Of a stretch of 64,000 bases of DNA, positions 45,338 to 57,390 are shown in pieces. The stretch lies in NCBI GenBank assembly GCA_907163345.1, contig CAJQUN010000510.1:310001-374000 (forward strand). Reading direction: 5' to 3'. A program made the translations under genes and the position numbers. The notes below the pieces were generated by a model that was not told the DNA's origin, did no database searches, and saw only the letters and a list, made by a program, of their open reading frames with translations. This DNA is from Haberlea rhodopensis. Lineage: Eukaryota; Streptophyta; Magnoliopsida; Lamiales; Gesneriaceae. How positions within the stretch are numbered: the stretch's first letter is position 1; each line of letters opens with the position of its first letter.

Positions 45338-45505
45338 AGCTGTACATCAAGGGTTAACAATAACATTCACAAGTATATAACATGTTAGAATAACATCATA
45401 GTCCAAATCCTAACATGATAGTACCATTCTCAACATGTTTTCAAGTGTTTAGGTAACTCCCTAAGACACTTCCTCTACCCATGTTCACCCCGTTCTCGAA
45501 CCACT

Positions 45506-45517
45506 GCTCTGATACCA
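45506..45517 (-). other. E9 primer-binding site, initiator Met tRNA
   Basis: The minus strand reads TGGTATCAGAGC, 4 bp from the 5' LTR edge at 45522. Confidence 0.92.
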
Positions 45518-45521
45518 CTAA

Positions 45522-47493
45522 TGTGGGGTCCTCTTTACTTAATTCATTATGTATCATGTTAACATACATCTGTGAGTCTGAATTAAGTAATGACATACAC
45601 TGATTAAGAGTATCTTACTAGATAAGTTGTTACAGATGTACCAAACCACTAGTACAAAAACCAACTAACTTTTTCTACATATACATTACATGTACAATTA
45701 ACAACCTAAGCCAGTACAACTCATATACAGTGGTTCACCTCGCAGCGGAATAAGACTCACGCTCCCCACGTCTATGAACCCTACAGAAACATTCACACAA
45801 CGTGAGTATAGATAACAATTATTTCAGTGCGATATCAAAACACAATATCAATGATAAAGCAATAATAATCATATCCAATGTGAATGCTCTGCCTCATGCA
45901 TCAACAAATGCAACTATGTCATGACATCTCTCAACAATCACCCTATTATCACGAGCCCCTATATGATATGCCTATTCAGCTCAATATGTCAGTGGAACCA
46001 CATCACATCTTCATATTAGCAACACATATCATAGTACCATACTCATCTGTGATAATAGCCAGAGTATATACCCAAACCAGGCGTATATCTCTCAAACCAA
46101 GCCAAAGCATATGTAGTATATCTATCGTGGCAACGATCCCAGCCAAAGCATGTACCAACCGGGCATATCTATCAAGGCAATGATGTCACCAAAGCATATA
46201 CACATATCTATCAAGGCATCCAACTCAATCATATGAAATCCATGTATGCACATGCATATGATACTACCAATCATATGACACAAGATAACATAAATCATAT
46301 GATATCAAAACCATAACATCATCATCACATCATATCTATACTCCGTACGTCAACACGTACATGTACTGCGACACAAACGAGATAAATTAGGCGTCACTGG
46401 CTAAGTGCCTCGTTGTCCCGTCCCCTGAGATGATACTACAACAATGCCAACAATATATCATGTTATCATAGGCATTAAAATCAAATTCTACAAAAATATA
46501 ACATTTTTCAACATTCTGCCATCACCGATCGATCGCCCCGGATTCTCGATCGATCGCCGAACTGTTCACTCTTCACCGATCGATCGAACAAAATTACCCG
46601 ATCGATTGCCACATGTACCGATCGATCGCCTCAAAATCACTGATCGATCGCCTCATGCTCAAACCGCCTTAAAACTTTACTGTTCGCGGCGATCGATCGA
46701 GACCACATTGCCGATCGATCGGCACGATCAGAAAAATCGAGACAATGGCGATTTTGAGCTTATCTTCATGGTACTTCTTCTCCTACCCAGAATTTCACAT
46801 GTAACCATGATTCATGCACTCCCTAGTATCATATAAACATGTTCCTAACATCCTAGAATCCAATTCTTGGCAAAGAAACAAGTTATGATTCTAAGCATGA
46901 ATAATTGATATTCCCCTTCACATAAATCAATACCAATTACATAATTCAAGTGTAAAACCATGAAATCCTTACCAAGATATTAAGAAATCACTTCACACAA
47001 CTTCCTAGCTCAATTCACAAATGAATTTCAAGCTCAAACTATCAAGAACTTGAAAGAGATGGAGAGGAGCTTGTGTAGGATTTTAGTAGGTGTGTTTAGG
47101 TGAAGTATGTGATTTCACTTGGTATCCCTTAATAAAAAGCACTTCACTTAATCATCATGCTAAGTCACTTTGATACATGGTCATTAGCTCCCTAAATCAC
47201 TTGAAGTTAATGACAATGTGAAATAACATGTACATGAAATGAAATTCAAATTCAAATGCAACTCCAATTTCAATGAAATTCACATGCATAATCAAAGGCC
47301 TACTTGTTCATGTTACTTGATATGTTACTCTTCAAATTATTATACACCACCATGTTTCATTCTTTACCATATATCATTCCATACATGTATTCATTTATTC
47401 TTGGTTCCACCCGAACCCCCATTATCATACTGTCAGGGATATAATTACACCAGAATCATATCACACGTGTATAAAACAAATCGAGGCATTACA
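45522..47493 (-). repeat. E9 5' LTR, family C, 1972 bp
   Basis: Same length as the 3' LTR. ATGTCATGACAT at 45916-45927, GTACGTCAACACGTAC box about 46341-46361. A weak TATA-like CTTTTTATTAAGG (minus) lies near 47128-47140. Confidence 0.95.
46525..46722. repeat. Palindrome array, about 8 copies (E9 5' LTR)
   Basis: Matches the 3' LTR array with several single-base changes, two of which break a dyad in one LTR only (CGATCGATTGCC, CTGATCGATCGCC). Confidence 0.93.
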
Positions 47494-48097
47494 TCGGGTT
47501 ATTAGATATCACCCTATCAAACAGTTAAGACTTCAAGCCTCTCAGGAAATGTCTCACTTTAGCATTTGCATTTGTAGTGATGTGGGGAACATATCGCATC
47601 AAAGACAAATATTGATGACTATAATCAGCTACACTCATGTTTCCTTGCTTCAAAGCTGTAAATTCTTTTTCCTTCAGTTGTCTCGCCGCAACAGAGAAAT
47701 ATTGATTCAGAAATCGAGTTCGAAACACATCCCAGTCTATAAGTTGTCTTTGAGCTCGTACCTCCATCACAGTTGTTTCCACCACATTGACAGTTTCTTT
47801 GACAACTAAAAACTCTGCAAATCTTATCCAAGCAATCCTAGCACAAGGAGCGGTTACAAATATCTACTCTATTCTTTCAAGCCATTCTTCAGCTTCCTCC
47901 CCAGACTCAGTATCCTCAAGCTTGGGCGGTTGATATCCCAAGAATTGTGTAAAGCTCAACTCCCTTGATAACAACATCTGTTCAATAGGTGCTCGACCTA
48001 CTGGAGGTGGTGGCACAGGAATTTGGCCTCCGCTGGCGTTAACACTCCACGCATCTTCCATACATTCTTGAGGATTATCTGGTATTCTAGCTACCAT
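47494..48097 (-). pseudogene. E8 gag, N-terminal part, broken
   Basis: The ATG at 48097 starts MVARIPDNPQECMEDAWSVNAS. The core motifs ELSFTQFLGYQPP and EEAEEWLERIE lead to a stop near 47864. Later parts are in other frames (VFRTRFLNQYFSVAARQ, SLMRYVPHITTNA), the last stopping at KGLK. E9 entered 3' of this. Confidence 0.85.
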
Positions 48098-48241
48098 GCT
48101 GTTTATATACAGTTAACCATAACATACCTCACTTATGGTAATACACAACGTAATATCCAACAGCTTGTAACATGCAGAACACATGTCTAAGTGTACCTAT
48201 ACTCGACAAGGTCTCTTCTTCTACCCATAACCCAGACATAT

Positions 48242-48253
48242 GCTATGATACCA
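48242..48253 (-). other. E8 primer-binding site, one mismatch
   Basis: The minus strand reads TGGTATCATAGC, differing at one base from the Met-tRNA complement seen in all other chromoviruses here. It may be post-insertion decay. Confidence 0.75.
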
Positions 48254-48257
48254 TTAA

Positions 48258-49956
48258 TGTAAGGCCATCACCTGCTTAAACCATATTAATGATTAACATA
48301 ACATACTTTTACTATTGATCATAGAGTTTAGTCGATTAAATACAATAACAGTTGTATTACATCATTATATGCCATAATGAAATACAACAAAATACTTGTC
48401 AAAAGCATCATTTCTGCTAAATTTTCTAAACGACTACTCTATCGTCATTGCAGCAAAATGGACTCTCAATCTTGGCCTCCCTCGCCCCAAAGAGTTCCTA
48501 CAGAACAACCCACAAAACATGAACACAACCGATATAACACTAATCAACACAAAATATATTAAACAAGTGTATTAATACAGTAGTTACAAATACTCCATGT
48601 ATTCCATATATATCTTGTGTCTCCTTGGGTTGTTCTTGTGCATTATTTCATTATAAAACAAATCATGTAATACATATGTCATGACATGTCGCAATCCCAT
48701 CTCAATCATATCCTGATCACCATCTCAATCACATTTCAACCTCATTCCAGTGAATACCATTTTCTCATCAATTTTCATTGGCTAGTATAATATCAATACT
48801 CCTTATATGAGTAGCACATATAACATTGCTATTATGCTCAATATGATCCCATCATATTAGTAAGCAATGTTATATTGCCTTTCAACTTCATATAAGAGTC
48901 TTAGATATTATATTACTGCACGCCTCACATCAATACATAATCATGCCTCAATGCATTGGTATTCACTGGATCAACCTCATACATAAATCACAATAATGTA
49001 TGATGCAAAAGGGTGTTCGTACGTCCCACGTACCTGACGATATCCAAAAGATATAGAGTTATCACCAACAAGGAAACATTCACCCTGCTCGATGTCCGGT
49101 GGTATGTGACGGCACTACACACATATAAGATATTAGCACCATACTATATCCATATCTTATTATCAACATTCATAATCCAATTTATTATGAAAAGTACAAT
49201 ATAACACATATAAGCATGCTATAAATCGAAAATAGCAAGAAATTACGAAATTCTAAATTTTATGGCGACCAATCGATCGCTCGTTGTTCAAATTTTCATC
49301 TCAATCTTTCTGCCTCGACCGATCGATCGCTTTGCCTGACTGATCGATCGCTCGACTACGAATCACGAAATTTCACCATTTTTCAGCCTCTTCCACCTCT
49401 ACCAACAAATACATCACCACAGACTCCACTCCAGTCAACTACAACACACTCACACACCATAATTCAACTACCCTCTTCATATGACAAGTTATTATATGTA
49501 AATCCTTCCAAATCAAACTCATTAAGAACAAGAACATATCAAAACTAACTACTACACAACTTTATATATAGTCTGCAAGAAACAAGCACTAAACATAAGT
49601 TTACTCACCCAAAGATTTCCTAAAACTTTCAACATGAATTGATGATAAATCATTGTCAATTTTGAAGAAAAAACTAAGACCTTGAAGGGAAAAGGTTTTT
49701 GTTTGATCGATGAGTGAATTGTGTGGGTTTTTATATCACCACTTTGCATCTAAGTCCCCCATTAATACCCTTCATACTTTTGACCCTTCCAATTTCCTCA
49801 TTTGCAATTAAGTTCCTCCAAACATAATTGCCAATAATCCTTCACATTCACCATTCTTTGTCTTTGTAGATTAACTTTAACACACATGTAGTGCTTAACA
49901 TGTTGATTACTTACTTCATATGGTAGTTAAATATCAGATTAAAATGGGATATCACA
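48258..49956 (-). repeat. E8 5' LTR, about 1.7 kb
   Basis: Limits are TGTAAGGCC and GGGATATCACA. Modules: arms CAGAACAACCC (about 48501-48511) and GGGTTGTTCTTG (48627-48638), ATGTCATGACAT (48676-48687), box GTACGTCCCACGTAC (about 49019-49034), a three-unit palindrome array and TATA box (minus GATATAAAA, 49729-49737). The following AATGT (49957-49961) is the candidate target duplication in copia. Confidence 0.87.
49270..49352. repeat. Palindrome array, 3 copies (E8 LTR)
   Basis: Three units, AATCGATCGCT, CCGATCGATCGC and TGATCGATCGCT, in the oldest-looking LTR of the set. Confidence 0.88.
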
Positions 49957-51570
49957 AATGTCGTCCAATGGACAATACTTGGATTACTCGTAATCAACAT
50001 AGCTTATTCACAGCACAAGCGATATCCGTGAAAGTACAATTCATAATATACACGAGGCTTCCCATAAATCTTGAATATTCCAATTGAGACACCGGTTCAC
50101 CGTGATTTTTACTTAAGTGCACGCTTAAGTCCATCGGTGTCTTTATCGAAGAAGTGTCATACGCATTGAACTTTCTCAATACATTCTCAATGTAATGTGA
50201 TTGAGTTATGACAATTGTCTTTTAGTGTCCTAGAGATTTTAATCCCTATTTTGACATTAGCAATGCCCATATCTTTCATATCAAAATGTCTTGTCAACAT
50301 TTTCTATGTTTCAACAATCACTTCATGTCATCAACATATAGACATACTATAACAAACGTTTCTCATGTGCCTTTGATGTACACGCCTTTGTCACACTCGT
50401 TAATTCTAAAACCATTTGACAACATAACTGTCAAATTTTCCATGATATTGTTTCGGCGCTTGTTAAGCCTATATAATGACTTAAGGAGTTTGAATACTTT
50501 CTTTTCTTGTCCAAGAACTATAAAGCCCTCCGTTTGTTCCATACAATTTTTTTCTTCCAATTCACCATTCAAAAAGGCTGTTTTGACATCCATTTGATGA
50601 ATCTCAAGGTTATGCAACACAACAATAGCGATGAGTACACGCATGGATGTTATCCTTGTTACTGGTGAGTAATTACCGAAGAAATCAAGGCATTCAACTT
50701 TTTTGAATCCCGTTGCCATCAATCGAGCCTTGTATTTTTCGATTGTTCCATCTGCATTATACTTTCTTTTCAGAATTCATTTACACCCCAATGGTTTTGT
50801 ACCCGGATGATCGTCAACTAATTCTCAAGTATTATATTGCATAATAGAGTCCATTTCCGAATTGATGGCCTCTTTCCAATAAGGTGATTCTGAACTAGAC
50901 AAGGCATCTTTCAATGTATTTGGTTCATTTTCTAACATATATGTTTGAAAATCCGTACCAAATGATTACGCCTTTATAGCCCTTTTACTTCGTCTCGGTT
51001 CCTCATGTTGTATTGAACCTTCATTTTCAGTTTCAATGCGTCTTGGTTCCTCGATTTCTTCCGAACCTTCATTAGCAATCTCATAAGTTCTTTTATTCAA
51101 TCTTTCTTCTTTTCTTTCTTTTGTAGGAAATATATTCTCAAAGAATACGACATTCCTTGATTTGATAGTCATTCCTTCATTCATATCAGTAATATCTGAT
51201 TTGTGTACTATAAATCAATAAGCATTATTATTCTGTTATCCTAGATAGAGAGCCCAATGAGACGAAATTCCCTTTTTTAAGTAAAAATACTTTCTCCTGT
51301 GGTAAGAAAGAATTGGCTTAAATTCCCATAGAACCAATGTAGATAAGTCCACTTGTAGATGCATATCCTATAAAAATACAGTCCACAATTTTTTGTCCTA
51401 TTTTCACTTGTTTTGGCTTTGTTACTTATACCTTAGCCAAACACCCCTACACTTTTAGATATTTGTATGAAGGCTTATGTCCTTTCCATATCTCATAGGG
51501 TATTTTGTCACTTTCTTGTGGGGTATTTTATAAAGAGTGTGGTTCGCTGATAAATCCTCCCCAAAACACA
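49957..51570 (-). pseudogene. Ty1/copia pol remnant (integrase end, RT, RNase H start)
   Basis: Minus-strand motifs: an integrase/linker block with PHKSYKYL-like sequence near 51440-51480, an acidic and basic linker with RRSKRAIKA near 50970-51060, RT with YSPVTRITSMRVLIAI, HQMDVKTAFLNGELEE and LYVDDM (about 50320-50337), and a C-terminal RMGSLVYIMNCT-like block. The protein is broken by many stops and frameshifts and is by far the most decayed coding sequence here. It is cut at 49957 by E8 and at about 51570 by an A2 fragment. Confidence 0.85.
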
Positions 51571-52169
51571 ACAACCAAAACTCTCCAAAAATCCAAAAAC
51601 TCAAACCCAACCCAAATCTTAACCAAATACAATAAAATTACTGCCGAATCGAAGATAATAGCGAGGGGAAGAAGATTACCAAATTATCTTCGAGAATCTT
51701 GCTCCGAAATCGATACTTGCCCGATTCTCTTTCATGGAGGGAGAAGAGGGGAAAAGGGGAGAGAAATGGGGAAAGAGGCGTGGAGAGAGTGAGAGAAGTG
51801 AGGTGGGAATGGTTGAACACCAAGTCCACTTGGTATATATAGTACCAAGGCTTCAAAAACCCCGATTCTCTAATACTGGCACCCTGACTCATTAAAAAAA
51901 TCATCTGTGTTCAATAATTATCTCTCACTCACTATTTTCATTACCAACCTCAATCCAAAGTTCCCAGACTCCAGATCTCAATAAAAACACAAATCCAAGG
52001 TTTATCACCTTAATGAGAATAAATCTCAACACTTGGGTCCAACGACCCCAATATCGGATAAAATTTTTTGGAAGCCTCAACACCTCAATTATCTCATAAT
52101 TACTACAAATTACATCCATTAAGGATTATAACCACCCAGGATCAACAAAATTAATTTCCGGATATCACA
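51571..52169 (-). repeat. Family A2-like LTR fragment, minus orientation
   Basis: Homologous to 15280-15760 and, inverted, to 30369-30950 and 52462-52990. It has the purine-rich strand of the leader (about 51725-51800), TATATATA (about 51832-51840), and ends CCGGATATCACA. It is the promoter-side end of an A2-type LTR. Confidence 0.8.
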
Positions 52170-52461
52170 ACTATATAAGGAACTTTAATGGACGAAATTG
52201 GACTTTTACATCACTTTTCAGACCTAGAGCATAGTCTCCAACCCCATACACTCCAAGCCATTGAAGAACAAGATACATCGGGAGAGACGGGACGACGCAA
52301 CAACGCAACAATGCAATGAGTCATCTTCTTGTGTTATTTCATTGTCCTAAACTTTGTTCATCTTTTATTTTCAGATTTTAATGTTTAATTTGTTGCAAAA
52401 CATGATTTTTCATTGTTATTGATTATGATAGTTGGCTAAGTTTTGTTTTCGAGACTAGGGG
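52170..52461. other. Unassigned spacer
   Basis: About 290 bp with a TATATAAG near the left end and a TTGTT-rich right part. It matches no other part of the window and shows no coding frame. It could be copia LTR/leader or native sequence; I cannot tell which. Confidence 0.5.
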
Positions 52462-52990
52462 TGTGATGCACGGGGATTAATGGTGTAAATCCCGGTATGG
52501 TAATGAGCCTTAGTGGATTTTAGTTGTGGCAATTATGAATTGATTGCGGTATTGGGACTCCCGAGGATTCTAAATCCAGTATTTGGGGTCGTTGGATCCA
52601 AAGGTTGAGATTGTATTCTCATAGTGGTGTTAAACCTTTGAATTGGGAATTTGGTGGAATCTGGGGTCTGGGGCGCTTTATGTTGGGGCTGGTAATGGAA
52701 CTTGATATTGAGAGGTAATTATTGAACACAGATGTTTTTATTGAGTCCTGATGTATTTGTGGAGGACTCGGGATTTTTGAGCCTTGGTATATATATATAC
52801 CAACTGGATTCGGTGTTCAGGCATTCTCTCCTCTCTCTTCTCTCTCTTTCATGTCAAAAGCCCCATCCCTTTCCCTCTTTTCTCCCTTGGAGAAAATCGA
52901 TGGAGGCTCGACTTGGGAGCCGGATTTCTCGAAGATAATTTGGTAATCTCCTTCCCCTCGCATTTATCTTCGTTTTGATTGTGGTATTGC
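52462..52990 (+). repeat. Family A2 LTR, first part (split by E10 and an A1 solo LTR)
   Basis: Starts TGTGATGCACGGGG, matches 30369-30900, and includes TATATATATATA (about 52788-52799) with a pyrimidine-rich leader. The LTR continues at 59463-59871 and 62349-62461 and is then interrupted by a family C LTR. Bases 52986-52990 (ATTGC) are the left target duplication of E10. Confidence 0.88.
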
Positions 52991-53825
52991 TGTTATATCC
53001 CCGAAATGATTAGGTGTTATTTAAACATTAATCATTGTTGTGAAAATTATGGTATTAATTCTTGTGTTGAATTAATAATATTGGGAAATGCATGTGAGGG
53101 TGCATGTGTTATATGTTGGGATTTTGGGGTTGTGGCATGATTATTTGGGGTGTGTGTTGTTTGTTTTGGTAAAGCATATTTAAATGGGAGTTGAAGTATT
53201 TTATTGAGAAAATACTATAAAATATCATGTGAGGATATTTTAATACATCGTACTAAATACCGGGACCAAAACATAACACATCACTTAACCCACCACTCAA
53301 CCACCCCCCTTGACCCATACCCTGCTGCCAGCTGCCAGCTGCTTGCCCATGCCCTTGTCCCATCTCCCACTCCACCTTTCCATTGCTGAAACCCCTCCAT
53401 TCCTCTCCCATTTTTCGTCCAACATCTGATAAGTAAGAAAAGGAGGAGATCCACCATTTTTATTTCTTGGAAAGCTTGCAAAAATTGGAGCAAAAGAGGG
53501 TGGGAAACCATTTCTGGGTTTGAATTTAAGTTGTTTAAGTTCATACTTTTATTGGTGTAAAAATGGCATGTTAGCTTAGGTTCTTAGAACCTTCGATTTA
53601 AATGCTTACATGGTGTTCTTATGAAGCTCCCAGTATTTTTGCTTGAGCATGTTACATGTTTTATGTGGAAGATTTAAGCATGTAAAGTATAGTGTTCGAA
53701 AATCTGGGTAATGGGTACATGTGAACTGTAAGCTCAAAATGTCAACACGATTAAATACTCTGATATTGAAATGCTTAGTTCTCATAATTGCACCTTACAT
53801 TATGTTTAAGTATCGGGGTCTCACA
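52991..53825 (+). repeat. E10 5' LTR, family B with internal deletion
   Basis: Limits are TGTTATATCC (TGTGATATCC in the 3' LTR) and GGGGTCTCACA. Compared with the 2343-bp E3 LTR it lacks everything between GTAATGGGT and GTGAACTGTAAGCTC, including the palindrome array, GTACGT box, hairpin repeats and ATGTCATGACAT. Confidence 0.94.
53216..53224 (+). promoter_or_regulatory. TATA box of the E10 5' LTR
   Basis: TATAAAATA lies 225 bp into the LTR and is repeated at the same place in the 3' LTR (about 58846-58854). E3 has TATAAATAT at the equivalent site. Confidence 0.65.
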
Positions 53826-53830
53826 TTTAG

Positions 53831-53842
53831 TGGTATCAGAGC
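53831..53842 (+). other. E10 primer-binding site, initiator Met tRNA
   Basis: TGGTATCAGAGC, 5 bp after the 5' LTR. Confidence 0.93.
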
Positions 53843-54043
53843 AGTGGTTAGATAACCAGGGAAGAGTGAAGGGTAGCCTTTGGAGACAAGTTGGTTAGGT
53901 ATTCATTGTTGGGCAAGTTATGCATGTGATGCATATTTTTATATAAGTGTTATACTAACATGCTTTGAATATGATACTCTTGTTATCTAACGGCTTATAC
54001 TATGAACTGCTTTTGGTATTGTTGTTAACTCTTGTGTTGCAGC

Positions 54044-55645
54044 ATGGCGGCTATTAACCCGGAGAACCTCAATGAAGAGGTAGGGGATATGGGCAGTATG
54101 AATGCTAGTGTTGCTCAGACAAATCCGTTACCGCCACCTGCTGTGGGCGTGGAACCCAGTGCACAGACGTTATTACCAGGGGAGCTCAGTTTGACACAGT
54201 TTCTGAACTTCTGTCCACCCATGTTTGAGGGGACCGAGTCTGGAGAAGGGGCCGAAGAGTGGCTGGAACGGATAGAACAGATACTTGTGACTGCGCCTTG
54301 TGCACGGACCGCATGGTTACGACTAGAAGATTTTCAGATGGCGAAGAAGCCTTCTATGTGGTGGAAGACCACTGTGATAGAGCTGAGGGCTCAGGGTATG
54401 GTAGTAGACTGGACTGTATTCAGGACCCGGTTTCTTAACCGGTATTTTTCTGCAGCTGCCAGACAAGTAAAGGAGGACGAGTTCACTAATTTGAAGCAGG
54501 GCAACATGTCAGTTTCAGACTTTGCTTTACAGTATTCCTCACTGTTGAGGTATGTCCCCCATATCGCTGTGAGCAGCCATGCGAAGATGAGGCATTTCCT
54601 GAAGGGACTGAGGCCAGAATTGTTTGATCGGGTTGTTTCCAACAACCCCAGCTCTTTTGATGACGCCCTGACTAGGGCAGAGCTGGCAGAGATTGCAGTG
54701 GGAGCATATAAGGACATTGTACCCCCTTTCGTACCACCACAGAGGCCTGTTACTGATAGCTTGAAACCACGAGGGGATCAGTTCAAGGCTCGTGGAGCCT
54801 CATCATCTTCCAGATTTAGTGGGAAGAAATCTCAGGGTCAGAAGCAAAGCAATCGAGGACCTACACAGGGGAGTAAGGCAGGAGGGGACATGTGTGACCG
54901 TTGTGGAGGATTTCACTTGTCACGTGACTGCCGAGGCTGTTATGTTTGTGGCAAGGTGGGCCACTTAGCTCCGAATTGCCCCAATCGGGCAAGTCAGGCA
55001 GACTCAGGGCCAAATAGGCCAAGATTTGATGCTAGGACGGCACCACCGAGGCAGCAGTTTGTGCCTCGACCACAGGGAGGTCAGGCGACAGGACCACCGC
55101 AGGGACAAGTGTATGCACTGACTAGGGAGCAGGCTGAGGCAGCCCCGGAGGAGGTCATTGCTGGTACGTGTCATTTATTTACGTACCCTGCATTTATTTT
55201 GGTAGATACAGGTGCTTCTCATTCTTTTGTATCTGTTGCTTTTGTGGAGAGACACCACTTGTGCTCGTCTCTGTTACCCATGCCTCTCATGCTCTCGACA
55301 CCCACGGGAAAGCATGTGATTGCGGACCGACTGTTATCTGATTGCCTCATTTATTTTGAGGGCAATGATCTGAGGGCCGATCTGATTCAGTTAGAGATGG
55401 CAGATTTTGACTGCATTATGGGCATTGATGTGTTGAGCAGATACCGAGCTGTGGTAGACTGCCGACAGAGGATAGTACGTTTCCTATCTGATCAGGGGTT
55501 CCAGTGGACCTTTTATGGGGACGGCTCTCGTCCAAGGATTCCAGTGATCTCAGCGGTTAAGATGTCGCGGTTATTGGAACGCGGCCACACGGGCTACCTT
55601 ATTTATGCCGTGGATGCTTCAGAAGAGAAGGAAGTGAGAGCCGAG
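54044..55645 (+). pseudogene. E10 gag-protease
   Basis: Starts MAAINPENLNEEVGD at 54044; an ATG 12 bp upstream is in the primer-side leader and is not conserved. Gag core: LPGELSLTQFL, EEWLERIEQIL, KPSMWWKTTVIEL, KGLRPELFDRVVS. Knuckles CDRCGGFHLSRDC and CYVCGKVGHLAPNC lie near 54892-54980. Protease: LVDTGASHSFVSVAF (catalytic Asp near 55207), DFDCIMGIDVLSRY, WTFYGDGSRPRIPVIS. Intact to about 55645, where one lost base after KEVRAE shifts the frame; the wrong frame then runs to 55795. Confidence 0.92.
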
Positions 55646-55656
55646 GAATTCCGATT

Positions 55657-57390
55657 GTGGCGGAGTTCATTGATGTGTTCCCAGATGAGATTCCGGGATT
55701 TCCGCATGTCAGGGATGTTGAGTTTGCCATTGAGCTGCTGCCAGGGACTTCTGCTATATCCCGTGCTCCTTATAGGATGGCACCGGCAGAGCTGAGGGAG
55801 CTGAAGGTACAGTTACAGGAGCTCCTCGACAAGGGATACATTCATCCTAGTGTATCGCCTTGGGGTGCACCAGTCTTGTTCGTGAAAAAGAAGGATGGAT
55901 CAATGCGTCTGTGCATTGACTCCAGGCAACTGAACAAGGCCACAGTGAAGAACAGGTATCCACTTCCGAGGATTGATGATCTGTTCGACCAGTTGCAGGG
56001 TACAGAGGTGTACTCAAAGATAGACTTGAGGTCAGGCTATCATCAGGTACGGGTTAGAGCTGGCGATGTCCAAAAGACGGCTTTTAGAACTCGGTATGGG
56101 CACTACGAGTTCTTAGTGATGCCATTCGGAGTGACAAATGCACCTGCAGTTTTTATGAGCCTGATGAACAGAGTATTTTAGGAGTACCTCGATCAGTTTG
56201 TGATCGTATTCATTGATGACATCCTTGTCTATTCAAGGAGTGAGGAGGATCATACCGATCATCTGAGGATAGTGCACCAGATCCTCAGAGATCATCAGTT
56301 GTACGCCAAACTCAGCAAGTGTGAGTTCTGGCTGAGCAGTGTAGCATTCTTGGGCCATATCATTTCAAGAGAGGGGATATCAGTAGACCCGAGGAAGATA
56401 GAGGCAGTTATGGATTGGTCTACCCCTACTTCAGTCAGTGAGATTCGGAGTTTTCTTGGGTTGGCTGGCTATTATCGACGTTTCGTCGAGGGTTTCTCAA
56501 GGATCGCCAAGCCACTTACACAGCTGACTCAGAAGGGAGTCCCTTTTTGTTGGACAGAGGCTTGTGAGCAGAGCTTTAGGGAATTAAAGCACAGACTGAC
56601 TACGGCACCAGTTCTAGTGATTCCCAAGGAGAACAAGGGGTTTATCCTTTATACTGACGCATCGTTACAGGGCCTAGGATGCGTACTGATGCAGGACAGA
56701 CATGTAGTGGCTTATGCTTCTAGACAATTGAAGCCACATGAGACGAGGTATCCAGTCCATGATCTGGAGCTAGCAGCTATAGTGTTCGCCTTGAAGATAT
56801 GGCGACACTACTTATACGGTACCTCATTCACCATCTTCACTGATCACAAGAGCCTGAAGTTCTTGTTTACACAGGCTGAGCTGAACATGAGGCAGAGGAG
56901 ATGGATGGATCTACTGAAGGATTATGATTGTGAAATCCTATACCATCCCGGGAAAGCAAATTTGACAGCTGACGCTTTGAGTCGGAAAGTGAGGAGCACA
57001 GCAGAGGATGCCATGTGCTTATCAGCTATGTTGGGCTCCTACTGTCAGTTGGGGTTTGATTATGATGTATCTACTTCACCAGTACAGGTTTTGACCTTAC
57101 TAGCTGAGCCTGTTATTTATGATCACATCGGGAAGGCTCAGGGGACCGACGCAGAGGTTCAGAGATGGATGTTAGTGGTTCATTCAGGTCAGCCATCGAG
57201 ATTCAAAGTGGCTGAGGACGGTTCTCTGAGACTTGGAGACAGATGGGTGGTTCCAGATACACCCGAGTTGCGTCAGGGTATATTACAGCGAGCTCATTGC
57301 AGCAGGATGAGTGTCCACCCGGGCAGGAAGAAGATGTATAAGGATCTACGCAGCCAGTTCTGGTGGAGGCGTATGAAACAAGATGTCACC
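55657..57390 (+). pseudogene. E10 reverse transcriptase, RNase H, integrase zinc region
   Basis: Reads AEFIDVFPDEIPGFP, MAPAELRELKVQLQELLDKG, WGAPVLFVKKKDG, LRSGYHQVRVRAGD and MPFGVTNAPAVF. A Gln codon then became TAG (56179-56181) before IVFIDDILVYS, the RT active site. RNase H follows (YTDASLQGLGCVLMQ, TDHKSLKFLFTQ, KANLTADALSRKV) and the integrase HHCC start (HCSRMSVHPG). One extra C near 57389 shifts the frame just before the CLICQQ knuckle. Confidence 0.92.

Larger units (their letters stand above)
38732..47493 (-). mobile_element. E9: complete chromovirus (Tekay/Del-like), 8762 bp, TSD TCGGG
   Basis: Two 1972-bp LTRs, a Met-tRNA primer site, gag-protease, RT-RNase H, integrase with chromodomain and a polypurine tract are all present in order. 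The target duplication TCGGG is perfect (38727-38731, 47494-47498) inside E8 gag. The LTRs differ at about 30 positions by eye. Three frame lesions in 4.6 kb of coding sequence make it non-autonomous as sequenced, yet it is the best preserved gag-pol in the window. Confidence 0.95.

Noticed and set aside
55645..57390. Programmed frameshifting in E10 and E9 pol
   Set aside because: Breaks fall at different places in the two elements, inside conserved domains, and are joined by nonsense changes, as expected for decay.
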